Below, piece after piece: positions 49,895 to 58,321 of a stretch of DNA of 64,000 bases (positions within the stretch are counted from its first letter, which is position 1; each line of letters starts with the position of its first letter). The notes under the pieces were generated by a model. That model made no database searches, had not been told where the DNA came from, and saw only the letters and a list, made by a program, of their open reading frames with translations. This stretch comes from Pseudalkalibacillus salsuginis (GTDB taxonomy: Bacteria > Bacillota > Bacilli > Bacillales > Fictibacillaceae), in assembly GCF_021646685.1 (NCBI RefSeq), contig NZ_JAKJHW010000006.1, positions 210,446-274,445 of the forward strand, in the 5' to 3' direction. A program made the position numbers and the translations under genes.

Positions 49895-50653
49895 ATGAAA
49901 GACAAGAATACTACAGTCATAAAAGCAATGGAGTTACTGACACTTTTCAAAACATACGAGAGTCTCTCGCTCCTGCAATTGAGCAAGCTGACAGGAATGC
50001 CGAAAACAACTGTCTATCGTATGGTCCTATCACTTGCGGAATCAAGGTTCCTGAAGAAAAACCATCATGGTGAATATGAATTGGGACTAGGCTTCCTCCA
50101 ATATGGACAACTCGTCAGAGAACGGCTGGATATCCGGAAGGTTGCTATACCGGTTATGAGGCAGCTGAAGGATGAACTTGGCGAAGCCGTCAATTTAATT
50201 GTCCAGGAAAACGAAGAGGCCATTTATATTGAGAAGATAGAAACGGATAAACCTGTACGGGTTTTTACGGGAATCGGTCGCAGTGCCCCTTTATATGCTG
50301 GTGCATGTCCTCGGGTCCTTTTAGCGTTTATGCCGGAGGAGGAACGGGAAAAATACATCGATTCAGTAAAGCTGGAGCCGATTGCTTCTGGAACCATTAC
50401 TGACAAAGTAGAGCTGAAGGAACGATTGAAAGAGACCAGGGCCAAGGGTTATACGGTAAGCCATGCTGAATTACACGATGATTCTTCTGCTATTGCAGCA
50501 CCGATTTTTGATCATGGTCATCACATTTTTGCTGGTCTTAGTATCGTAGGGCCTGAAAACCGATTTCGAAATCCTGAAATACTTGCGAGTTTAACTGGGC
50601 GGGTGAAAAAAGCAGCCGATGAAATCTCAAGATTGATCGGATGGGAAGGCTGA
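49895..50653 (+). CDS. IclR-family regulator of the 5-oxoprolinase operon (KipR-like)
   Basis: A 252-residue regulator with an N-terminal winged HTH (LLQLSKLTGMPKTTVYRMVL, about 27-46) and a C-terminal ligand domain (VFTGIGRSAPLYAGACPRVL; SHAELHDDSSAIAAPIF). In B. subtilis, KipR is the IclR-family regulator of the ycsFG-ycsI-kipIAR region; here it is the first gene. GGGGTGT lies 5-7 nt before the ATG. Operators are visible in its own leader. The inducer could be 5-oxoproline (inference). Confidence 0.88.
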   Translation: MKDKNTTVIKAMELLTLFKTYESLSLLQLSKLTGMPKTTVYRMVLSLAESRFLKKNHHGEYELGLGFLQYGQLVRERLDIRKVAIPVMRQLKDELGEAVNLIVQENEEAIYIEKIETDKPVRVFTGIGRSAPLYAGACPRVLLAFMPEEEREKYIDSVKLEPIASGTITDKVELKERLKETRAKGYTVSHAELHDDSSAIAAPIFDHGHHIFAGLSIVGPENRFRNPEILASLTGRVKKAADEISRLIGWEG

Positions 50654-50671
50654 TCATATGGAGGTGCTATT

Positions 50672-51400
50672 TTGAAGTATGAACTGCATCCGCTAGGAGA
50701 TTCAGCGGTCATTGTACATCTTGGTGACAAAATCTCAGAGGAAACGAATGTCCTTGTACGGAATATTTCGCTTCTCCTAGAGGAACAACCACTGCCGGGA
50801 ATGATAGAATTCGTACCCGCGTTTACGAGCGTGACTGTGTTTTATAATCCACTTAAAGTACTCCAAAATGGTAAAAGAAATGGAAAACGAAAACCAGATT
50901 CCCCTTATGAGTTGATTTGCGGGGAAATCGAATCGGCTATTCATAAAATTGGACCGGAAAACAAAAGCGAAGCACGAAATGTGGAAATCCCAGTCTGTTA
51001 TGGAGGAGAGCTCGGCCCCGACATAGAGTTGGTGGCACAACATAACAACCTTACAACCGACGAGGTCATTGAAATCCATACCGAAGCTGAATATTTAGTG
51101 TATATGATCGGTTTCGCACCAGGTTTCCCATATTTAGGAGGAATGTCTGAAAAAATTGCCGCACCCCGGAAAGAATCGCCTCGTTTAAAAATTCCTGCAG
51201 GTTCAGTAGGGATAGCAGGTTCTCAAACAGGGATCTATCCGATTGAAACGCCAGGTGGCTGGCAGTTGATCGGTCAAACCCCTCTCAAACTATTCGATCT
51301 TGATCAGGATCCCCCGACATTATTAAGAGCAGGGGATAAGATACGTTTTCATCCGATCTCAACAACAGAATTCGAGAAATTGAAGGGGGGACAAGAATGA
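50672..51400 (+). CDS. pxpB: 5-oxoprolinase subunit PxpB (KipI-like)
   Basis: A 242-residue cyclophilin-like domain protein with GDSAVIVHLGDKISEE at the start and YMIGFAPGFPYLGGM, PAGSVGIAGSQTGIYPIETP and GGWQLIGQTP later. PxpB with PxpA and PxpC hydrolyses 5-oxoproline to glutamate with ATP. The B. subtilis homologue KipI also inhibits sporulation kinase KinA. The start has GGAGGTGC upstream; it is 18 nt after the regulator and overlaps pxpC by 4 nt. An insert of Lys/Arg/Asn around residue 66-76 is unusual. Confidence 0.92.
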   Translation: MKYELHPLGDSAVIVHLGDKISEETNVLVRNISLLLEEQPLPGMIEFVPAFTSVTVFYNPLKVLQNGKRNGKRKPDSPYELICGEIESAIHKIGPENKSEARNVEIPVCYGGELGPDIELVAQHNNLTTDEVIEIHTEAEYLVYMIGFAPGFPYLGGMSEKIAAPRKESPRLKIPAGSVGIAGSQTGIYPIETPGGWQLIGQTPLKLFDLDQDPPTLLRAGDKIRFHPISTTEFEKLKGGQE

Positions 51401-52404
51401 AGATCGTTAAGCCAGGACTTCAGACGACTATCCAAGATGCAGGTCGTTATGGATATCAACGTTTTGGCGTCATCGTAAGCGGTGTTATGGACCAACTAGC
51501 CTATCGGATCGGGAACCTATTAGTAGGCAACAGTAATGGGGAAGCATGTTTGGAGATGACGATGAAAGGACCCGAAATCGAGTTTGAAAAGGATGTCCTG
51601 ATTACGATTACAGGCGGGGATTTCTCCCCGAAAATCAACGATGAACCAGTAAAAATGTGGCGTCCGATCTATATCAGAGCAGGCAGTGTTTTAAAATTTG
51701 GTGCATGCACAGTTGGATTCAGATCTTATCTAGCTGTTGCAGGCGGTATTGTCGTACCGGAAATCATGGAGAGCCGTTCAACATATCTACGTGCAGAAAT
51801 CGGTGGTTTTGAAGGGAGGGCGCTTGACTCAGGAGACTCATTGACGATGGGAGAACGTTCGGAGAGAGCGGATCATATTTTTCAGCAGCTTTCTGATTCT
51901 GAGCCTCCATATATGGAGTCCGATTGGTTTTCGGCTGCAGAATGGGGCACGGAAGCGGATCAGAATGGGGTCATCCGAGTCATTCAAGGTCGTGAGTGGA
52001 ACCGTTTTACGAGAGAAAGCCAGGAGAAATTCACAAATACAGAGTACGAACTGACACCTCAATCTGATCGGATGGGGTTCCGGTTCAAAGGTGAGCGATT
52101 GGAGCTTTCAGAACAAGTGGAGATGATTTCAGAGGCTGTTTCGTTTGGAACGATCCAGGTCCCTTCAGAAGGAAATCTGATCACATTGTTGGCAGACCGG
52201 CAAACGACCGGGGGCTACCCTAAAATTGCTCAAATTGCTTCGGTTGATTTTTCAAAGGTCGCTCAATTGAAGCCAGGAGCAAAGGTACGCTTCAAACTCG
52301 TAACCCATAAAGAAGCTGAGTCTTTGTACCTTGAACAGGAAAGGCATCTTCAACAGCTTGAACAGGGCATTTCATTAAAGCTGAGAGAGGGAGGAGAGTC
52401 ATAA
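51397..52404 (+). CDS. pxpC: 5-oxoprolinase subunit PxpC (KipA-like)
   Basis: A 335-residue allophanate-hydrolase-subunit-2-type protein: [20 protein letters not shown] at the start, [20 protein letters not shown], and [12 protein letters not shown], then [20 protein letters not shown] at the end. It starts within the end of pxpB (ATGA) and its stop overlaps pxpA (TAATG). Part of the PxpABC enzyme that recycles 5-oxoproline to glutamate. Confidence 0.93.
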   Translation: MKIVKPGLQTTIQDAGRYGYQRFGVIVSGVMDQLAYRIGNLLVGNSNGEACLEMTMKGPEIEFEKDVLITITGGDFSPKINDEPVKMWRPIYIRAGSVLKFGACTVGFRSYLAVAGGIVVPEIMESRSTYLRAEIGGFEGRALDSGDSLTMGERSERADHIFQQLSDSEPPYMESDWFSAAEWGTEADQNGVIRVIQGREWNRFTRESQEKFTNTEYELTPQSDRMGFRFKGERLELSEQVEMISEAVSFGTIQVPSEGNLITLLADRQTTGGYPKIAQIASVDFSKVAQLKPGAKVRFKLVTHKEAESLYLEQERHLQQLEQGISLKLREGGES

Positions 52405-53174
52405 TGAACACAGTAGATCTGAATTGCGATTTAGGAGAAAGCTTCGGGACTTATAAAAAGGGAGCGGATGAAGATATTCTAGATTATGTAACCTCAGCCA
52501 ATATTGCCTGTGGTTTTCATGCAGGTGATCCTTCAGTCATGAGGAAAACCGTCCAACTGGTAATGGAAAAAAACGTCGGGATCGGTGCACACCCGGGCCT
52601 TCCTGATCTAGTGGGGTTCGGAAGGCGTGAGATGCACATCTCAGCACAGGAAGCTTATGACATGGTCACTTACCAAATCGGTGCACTTTATGGTTTTGTA
52701 AAAGCCGAGGGCGGTATCATGCAGCACGTAAAGCCGCATGGGGCACTCTACAATATGGCAGCGAAAAATTCGGAACTTGCAGAGGCCGTTGCAGAAGCGG
52801 TTTATAAAGTCGATCCCGAATTGATCCTATTCGGATTATCTGGAAGTGAGCTGGTCAAAGCGGGTAAAAAGACAGGAATTCGTACAGCAAGCGAGGTTTT
52901 TTCGGATCGGACGTACCAGGAGGATGGTTCCCTTACATCTCGTACACTTGTCAATGCATTGATTGAAGAGGAGGAGAAATCCCTTCAGCAAGTGGTCAGG
53001 ATGGTAAAGGAAGGGAAAGTGAAATGTCTACAAGGAATCGATATCCCGATTGAAGCAGATACCATTTGTATCCATGGCGATGGCGTCAATGCCTTATCCT
53101 TTGCCCGTAATATCCGAGCAGGCTTAAAAGAAACAGGGATTACAATAGAAACGGTCGGTAAGATCGACAAATAG
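52404..53174 (+). CDS. pxpA: 5-oxoprolinase subunit PxpA (LamB/YcsF)
   Basis: A 256-residue LamB/YcsF-family protein: [55 protein letters not shown] and [12 protein letters not shown], all family hallmarks with metal-type Asp and His. GAGAGGGAGGAG precedes the ATG. It is the third gene of the pxpBCA set and overlaps pxpC by one base. Highly conserved; assignment secure. Confidence 0.95.
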   Translation: MNTVDLNCDLGESFGTYKKGADEDILDYVTSANIACGFHAGDPSVMRKTVQLVMEKNVGIGAHPGLPDLVGFGRREMHISAQEAYDMVTYQIGALYGFVKAEGGIMQHVKPHGALYNMAAKNSELAEAVAEAVYKVDPELILFGLSGSELVKAGKKTGIRTASEVFSDRTYQEDGSLTSRTLVNALIEEEEKSLQQVVRMVKEGKVKCLQGIDIPIEADTICIHGDGVNALSFARNIRAGLKETGITIETVGKIDK

Positions 53175-53184
53175 GGGGTACAAG

Positions 53185-54372
53185 ATGAAGCAGTCGAACA
53201 GGAGTATTTTGCTTGGCGCGGCGTTCCTGATGGCAACGTCTGCAATCGGACCAGGATTTCTTACACAGACCACTTTTTTCACTGAAGCATTATTAGCAAG
53301 TTTCGGGTTTGTCATTTTAGTCTCGATCATCATTGATATTGGAGCACAACTGAATATTTGGCGGATCATTGCTGTGTCTGAGAGAAGGACACAGGATATC
53401 GCGAATATGGTTTTCCCAGGACTCGGTTATTTCGTGGCGGTACTGATCGTCATTGGCGGTCTGGCTTTCAATATCGGAAATATCGCAGGTGCTGGGTTAG
53501 GCTCCAACGTACTACTAGGTGTTTCCCCTGAAATGGGAGCACTTTTCAGTGGAATCATTGCGGTCGGAATATTCCTTTTGCGTGAAGCGAATAAGGTCAT
53601 GGACCGATTTACCCAGGTATTGGGATTCATCATGATCGCACTTACCGTTTATGTGATGTTCTCTGCATCCCCGCCAGTCGGTGAAGCAGTAGTGAAGACG
53701 TTTGTACCGGATACAATCGATTTTATTGCCATTGTTACCCTGGTCGGCGGTACTGTAGGAGGATATATCACATTTTCAGGAGGACACAGGTTACTTGATG
53801 CCGGTGTAAAAGGGGTAGATAACCTCTCGGAAGTGACAAAAAGTTCAGTTTCGGCGATCGGGATCGCCTCGATCATGCGAATTTTTCTGTTTTTAGCTAC
53901 ATTAGGTGTCGTTGCACAAGGATTGTCCTTGGATCCCTCAAATCCACCAGCTTCTGTATTCCAATTGGCTGCAGGAAACGTTGGGTATAAAATATTCGGT
54001 GTGATCATGTGGGCGGCTGCTATCACATCTGTAATCGGTGCCGCCTATACATCTGTCTCATTCATACGTACGTTCCATCCAAAACTTGAGAAATATCATA
54101 AGTGGCTGATTGTCGGTTTCATTTCGGTATCCACATTCGTTTTCGTATTAATCGGGAAACCGGTCAATGTATTGATTCTTGTGGGAGCATTGAATGGATT
54201 GATCCTTCCGATATCTCTTGGTGTAATGCTGGTTGCGGCATACAACCGAAAGATCGTCGGAGATTACAGACATCCGTTATGGCTTACGATTTTCGGGGGA
54301 CTCATCGTGATTGCGATGTCTTATATGGGTATCATCACAATGATCGATCAGATCCCGAAATTGTTCCAGTAA
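53185..54372 (+). CDS. NRAMP-related transporter, YcsG-like
   Basis: A 395-residue membrane protein with about 11 helices of the NRAMP/APC fold. ATSAIGPGFLTQTTFFTEAL replaces the DPGN metal motif of true NRAMP metal carriers, so metal transport is doubtful; the location inside the oxoprolinase operon suggests uptake of 5-oxoproline or a related amide (inference). B. subtilis ycsG is the equivalent in synteny. GGGGGTACAAG precedes the ATG. Next gene after 19 nt. Confidence 0.87.
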   Translation: MKQSNRSILLGAAFLMATSAIGPGFLTQTTFFTEALLASFGFVILVSIIIDIGAQLNIWRIIAVSERRTQDIANMVFPGLGYFVAVLIVIGGLAFNIGNIAGAGLGSNVLLGVSPEMGALFSGIIAVGIFLLREANKVMDRFTQVLGFIMIALTVYVMFSASPPVGEAVVKTFVPDTIDFIAIVTLVGGTVGGYITFSGGHRLLDAGVKGVDNLSEVTKSSVSAIGIASIMRIFLFLATLGVVAQGLSLDPSNPPASVFQLAAGNVGYKIFGVIMWAAAITSVIGAAYTSVSFIRTFHPKLEKYHKWLIVGFISVSTFVFVLIGKPVNVLILVGALNGLILPISLGVMLVAAYNRKIVGDYRHPLWLTIFGGLIVIAMSYMGIITMIDQIPKLFQ

Positions 54373-54391
54373 TTTTTAGGAGGGGTTAGAG

Positions 54392-55183
54392 GTGGAGGGA
54401 ATTAGTGATTTAAATCCATCAGAGGCTAGAGGGTTATTCCGCACGAATGAGTGGGTTAAACCGACGGCTGGTATGTCGAGAGGATATACACAAGCAAATC
54501 TGGTCGTCTTGCCAAAGGAGATGGCATTTGATTTTCTATTGTTCTGTCAACGAAATCCGAAACCGTGTCCGGTCCTTGATGTAACGGACATAGGCTCTCC
54601 AGTGCCGCAAGTGGCAGCCCCGGATTCAGATTTACGAGTAGATTTGCCGAAGTACAACGTGTATGAAAAAGGCGTCCTCACAAAAGAGATGACAGATATC
54701 ACCTCATTATGGCATGAGGATTTGGTCGGTTTCCTTTTAGGCTGCAGTTTTACCTTCGAAAGTGCGCTATTGAAAAAGAACATTCCTGTCCGTCAAATCG
54801 AAGAAGGATGCAATGTACCAATGTACAAAACGAATCTGAAGTGTATAAAAGCAGGTCCATTTGATGGGAACATGGTCGTCAGCATGAGGCCGATTCCCGC
54901 AAGCAATGTGGCTGACGCCGTCAAGATAACATCAAGATTTCCAGCGGTCCATGGAGCGCCTGTCCATATCGGCCACCCCGAACAGATCGGGATCAATGAT
55001 ATCACCCAGCCTGATTTCGGAGATCCAGTAACGGTAAAAGAGGGAGAAATACCTGTTTTTTGGGCTTGTGGTGTCACCCCTCAGAATATTGCGATGAACA
55101 TGAAACCTGATTTGATGATCACACATTCCCCGGGACACATGTTCATTACAGACTGGACGGATGAGGAATTTGAGGTCCTTTAA
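54392..55183 (+). CDS. DUF1445 putative hydro-lyase, YcsI-like
   Basis: A 263-residue protein with TAGMSRGYTQANLVVLPKEM, LGCSFTFESALLKKNIPVRQ, GPFDGNMVVSMRPI and ACGVTPQNIAMNMKPDLMIT, matching the DUF1445/YcsI family often annotated as putative hydro-lyase or D-glutamate cyclase-related. Relatives of this family make 5-oxoproline from D-glutamate, which would fit this operon; that role is inferred. AGGAGGGGTTAGA precedes the GTG start. Its stop adjoins the next start. Confidence 0.88.
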   Translation: MEGISDLNPSEARGLFRTNEWVKPTAGMSRGYTQANLVVLPKEMAFDFLLFCQRNPKPCPVLDVTDIGSPVPQVAAPDSDLRVDLPKYNVYEKGVLTKEMTDITSLWHEDLVGFLLGCSFTFESALLKKNIPVRQIEEGCNVPMYKTNLKCIKAGPFDGNMVVSMRPIPASNVADAVKITSRFPAVHGAPVHIGHPEQIGINDITQPDFGDPVTVKEGEIPVFWACGVTPQNIAMNMKPDLMITHSPGHMFITDWTDEEFEVL

Positions 55184-56461
55184 GTGAGAGTGTCGTTAGC
55201 TTCTTTCCAATGGTTCATCTTTATTCTTGCTGGCAGTGTCGTGGCTCCATTGACGATCGGTGCTGCTTTTGGCATGTCTGTTCCGGAGATCTCCAGCTTT
55301 GTCCAAAGGACTTTTTTTGTGATCGGAATCATTTCTCTTTTTCAAGCATGGTTCGGTCATAAAAAACCGATTGTTGAAGGACCGGCTGTTTTATGGTGGG
55401 GAGTTTTCCTTTTGTTTGCCGGGCTCGGTTCTGCAGTTTCCTCAGACGGTTTTGAAGTTTTGCGCAGTATCGAGATGGGAATGCTCTTCAGCGGAGTGCT
55501 GTTCATTCTACTTAGTATGTTCCGGGTGGTCCATCGCATAAAACGGATTTTCACACCGATTGTCACCGGAACGTATTTCATTCTTTTAGTGGCACAGATC
55601 AGCGGGCCATTCATGAAAGGAATCCTGGGGGTCGGTTACTTTTCAGATGGAGTGCACGGGACTGTTGCGGTGCTTGGAATAGTGACTGCTCTTGTGACAA
55701 TATGGTTTGCAACAAGCGGATGGTTCTATTTGAAGAGTTATTCGGTGTTGTTCGGGATAGCGGTTGGCTGGCTGTTGTTCATATTGTTCGGGTTAGAGAA
55801 GAAGATTCCGTTCGAGGCTGAAAACTGGGTCACGTTCCCTGGGGTTTTCGTCTGGGGCACACCTGCACTTGATCTGGGTATTATGATTACTTCTGCGGTA
55901 GTCACACTTCTCCTGTTAATTAATTTTGTTGCAAGCATTGATGTTGTTGAAGAAGTGTTAGGGGATTCTTCAGATTCTCGCTACAATCAATCCGGAATAG
56001 TGATGGGGATCAGTCAACTCCTTTCTGGCGTGTTTTCAACCATTGGGATGGTTCCGCTTTCTTATACAGCAGGATTCATTTTATCGACAAGGATGAAAGA
56101 ACGTTTCCCATTTGTATTAGGTAGTCTGATATTGCTGGGATTGAGCTTCTTCCCGACCATTACGATGTTCTTTGCATCAATCCCTGTTCCGGTCGGATAT
56201 GCCAGTATGCTGCTTGCCTTTTCAAATATGCTGGTCATAGGATTGCAAGCTTATATGAAGATAGACAGGGATCAACAAAGCCTGTTCATCATCAGTCTAT
56301 CCCTCATGATCGGTATAGGGGTGATGTTCCTGACACCAGCATCACTTTCAGGAGTCCATCCAGCAATAGCTTCAATACTGAATAACGGATTGATCGTCGG
56401 CGTCCTCATCTGTATCTTCCTCGAACAAGGAATGAAAAAGAAAGCAAGTGCCAGGCACTGA
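55184..56461 (+). CDS. NCS2-like permease in the oxoprolinase operon
   Basis: A 425-residue membrane protein with 12-14 helices: GSVVAPLTIGAAFGM near the start, EGPAVLWWGVFLLFAGLGSA, FSTIGMVPLSYTAGFILSTR. It resembles NCS2 purine/pyrimidine permeases, but substrate residues are not certain; a pyroglutamate-like substrate is possible from context. The GTG start directly follows the preceding TAA, with GAGG about 8 nt upstream. The last four codons and stop (SARH, TGA) are supplied by a GTGCCAGGCACTGA palindrome of the 48-nt repeat family, so the C-terminus has been remodelled. Confidence 0.82.
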   Translation: MRVSLASFQWFIFILAGSVVAPLTIGAAFGMSVPEISSFVQRTFFVIGIISLFQAWFGHKKPIVEGPAVLWWGVFLLFAGLGSAVSSDGFEVLRSIEMGMLFSGVLFILLSMFRVVHRIKRIFTPIVTGTYFILLVAQISGPFMKGILGVGYFSDGVHGTVAVLGIVTALVTIWFATSGWFYLKSYSVLFGIAVGWLLFILFGLEKKIPFEAENWVTFPGVFVWGTPALDLGIMITSAVVTLLLLINFVASIDVVEEVLGDSSDSRYNQSGIVMGISQLLSGVFSTIGMVPLSYTAGFILSTRMKERFPFVLGSLILLGLSFFPTITMFFASIPVPVGYASMLLAFSNMLVIGLQAYMKIDRDQQSLFIISLSLMIGIGVMFLTPASLSGVHPAIASILNNGLIVGVLICIFLEQGMKKKASARH

Positions 56462-56560
56462 TCCAAAACCGGTGCAGGAGAAGGAATTTAAAAGGGTGCC
56501 TGGCACCGATTCGGAACCCTTGCGGGAGAAGGGGTTTAAAAGGGTGCCAGGCACTGATTT
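56448..56560. repeat. 48-nt GTGCC palindrome array, left of modBA
   Basis: GTGCC(A/T)GGCAC palindromes start at 56448, 56496 and 56544, exactly 48 nt apart, joined by a conserved spacer of the type GCGGGAGAAGGGGTTTAAAA. The first palindrome is inside the preceding permease gene. The same unit recurs at 58134 beyond modA. Confidence 0.88.
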
Positions 56561-56594
56561 GGCCCCTTTGTGCTGCAAGGGTTCTTTTTGTGTG

Positions 56595-57248
56595 TCAGGT
56601 ACGCCGGTAAATTGCAAAAAGCATGATATAGGAGAGTATGATGATTGAGCCGACCCACAACCAGGCCATTTCCATGTTACCTGAGTCCATCGCGAGGTAT
56701 ATAGCGGTTGGTACAGTTTGTGTTTTGCCTGGGATGTTTCCGGCAAACATCAATGTCGCACCGAATTCTCCGAGGGCACGCGTAATGCTCAACACACCGC
56801 CTGTAATAAGGGCTTGAATCGCTAGGGGCATCGTCACTTTTAGGAAAACCTGCATGTTTCCTGCACCATCAATTTTTGCCGCATCTTCAATCTCGTGGTC
56901 AACTGATTCGAAACCGGTTTTGGCAGACTGATACATTAGTGGAAATGAGACGACGATTGCAGCAATGACCGCTGCAAACCATGTAAAAATCAATGATTGG
57001 CCAAATAATTGTGTGATCAAATGACCGATTGGGCTGTTGACTCCAAAAATGACGATAAGTAAAAAACCGACAACTGTCGGCGGTAAGACGAGTGGCAGCA
57101 TCAGCAAGGTTTCAATTACCGTTTTTCCAGTGAAATATTTCCTTGCCATCAATCGACCAATAATAATTCCTAGAATAACGACAATAATCCCAGCTGTAAC
57201 AGCGATCGTGATCGATAGAAAAATGGGAGACCAAAAGGATTGGACCAT
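56595..57248 (-). CDS. modB: Molybdate ABC transporter permease ModB
   Basis: A 217-residue permease with five or six helices. It has LPLVLPPTVVGFLLIVIFGV, the EAA-type loop EDAAKIDGAGNMQVFLKVTM (ATPase contact), and ITRALGEFGATLMFAGNIPG with TQTVPTAIY, typical of ModB. GAGG lies 8 nt before the ATG, 9 nt after modA. No modC gene is in the window; the usual ATPase must be encoded elsewhere or replaced by another one. Confidence 0.93.
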   Translation of the reverse strand: MVQSFWSPIFLSITIAVTAGIIVVILGIIIGRLMARKYFTGKTVIETLLMLPLVLPPTVVGFLLIVIFGVNSPIGHLITQLFGQSLIFTWFAAVIAAIVVSFPLMYQSAKTGFESVDHEIEDAAKIDGAGNMQVFLKVTMPLAIQALITGGVLSITRALGEFGATLMFAGNIPGKTQTVPTAIYLAMDSGNMEMAWLWVGSIIILSYIMLFAIYRRT

Positions 57249-57257
57249 AAGATAACC

Positions 57258-58049
57258 TCAATCTATAGGCTTGAAGCCGAATTTCTTAAAAGTGTCTTTT
57301 GCTTGCTGATTTTGAAGATAATCATAAAATTGTTTTGCTCCATCAAGGTTTTGAGTGTTCTTCAGTACACCAGCAGGATATATGATGGGCGAATGTAGGT
57401 CGCTGTCAATGAGGGTTTGGACCTTTACTTTAGAAGACGACTTAGCATCCGATGCATAAACAAAACCGACGTCTACATTTCCGGTTTCAATATAGGAGAG
57501 GACTTGTAAAACATCTTTACCATAGATGATCTTGTCCTTAACCTGCTTCCAAAGTTCCATGTTTTCTAATGTTTCTTTTGCGTATTTTCCAGCAGGTACG
57601 GATTCTGGAGCGCCAATTGAGATTCTTTCGACCTGATCTTTTTTCAGGTCATTAGGAATCTGTATATTTGATTTGTTGGACTTATTCGTAACGAACACTA
57701 ATTGATTCGATAAAATATTTTTGGTGAATTCAGGATGGAACTGATTTTTTTGATCCAATTGGTTAAATTCCTTTTCAGAAGCAGAAATGAATAGATCCGC
57801 CGGAGCCCCCTGTTCAATTTGACGTTGCAATGTACCAGAAGAGGCAAAATTCAGGATGACTTCCATTTCAGGATAAGCATCCTCAAAGTCCTCTTTAATC
57901 TGTTGTAAAGCATCGCTTAAACTTGCAGCTGCGTGTACATGCAGCTCCACCTTTTCATTCCCTTGATTTAAACCACCTTGGCAGCTAGTGAGCACCAACA
58001 ATAGAACCATTAGCACCAGTTTGTAATACCTCATACCCATCACATCCAT
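57258..58049 (-). CDS. modA: Molybdate-binding lipoprotein ModA
   Basis: A 263-residue binding protein. The lipoprotein signal has the lipobox LTSC (Cys 23); the mature part has AAASLSDALQQIKEDFEDAY, FASSGTLQRQIEQGAPADLF and ETGNVDVGFVYASDA, the ModA landmarks. It captures molybdate for ModB. The start may be ATG 58049 or the in-frame ATG 58034, as no strong site is visible. It lies between two 48-nt repeat arrays with modB. Confidence 0.92.
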   Translation of the reverse strand: MDVMGMRYYKLVLMVLLLVLTSCQGGLNQGNEKVELHVHAAASLSDALQQIKEDFEDAYPEMEVILNFASSGTLQRQIEQGAPADLFISASEKEFNQLDQKNQFHPEFTKNILSNQLVFVTNKSNKSNIQIPNDLKKDQVERISIGAPESVPAGKYAKETLENMELWKQVKDKIIYGKDVLQVLSYIETGNVDVGFVYASDAKSSSKVKVQTLIDSDLHSPIIYPAGVLKNTQNLDGAKQFYDYLQNQQAKDTFKKFGFKPID

Positions 58050-58118
58050 AAACGCAATCTTACCATCTACTATATCAAAAATAAAAAAGCACTGCCTCTA
58101 GGAGATATTGCGAAACGC

Positions 58119-58247
58119 TGTGCCTGAAACGCTGTGCCAGGCACCAATTCAGAGTCGTTGGGAGAGAAGGGATTCAAAAAGGTGCCAGGCACCGTCTCAG
58201 AGTCGTTGGGGGAGAAGGGATTCAAAAATGTACCAGGCACCGCTCAA
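58119..58247. repeat. 48-nt GTGCC palindrome array, right of modBA
   Basis: GTGCCAGGCACC palindromes start at 58134, 58182 and 58230 (last one GTACC), exactly 48 nt apart, joined by TTGGGAGAGAAGGGATTCAA spacers, with a GAAACGCTGTGCC duplication at the left edge. Same orientation and related spacer as the array at 56448. Confidence 0.88.
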
Positions 58248-58261
58248 TGCCACTGCCCAAT

Positions 58262-58305
58262 AAAAATACGACCAGGAAAGGAGGTAGGAAGACCCTTCCC
58301 GGTCG
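58262..58305 (-). terminator. Intrinsic terminator of the M32 peptidase gene
   Basis: On the minus strand CGACCGGGAAGG pairs with CCTTTCCTGGTCG (one unpaired base), followed by TATTTTTA. Confidence 0.75.
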
Positions 58306-58321
58306 TTGTCGAATCCTAATC

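Noticed and set aside
56448..56648. Short ORF reading VPGTD...EKGFKR repeats, and a similar one at 58134
   Set aside because: 48 nt is a multiple of three, so the repeats stay open by chance; no ribosome sites, and the two ORFs lie in arrays that are also open on other frames.
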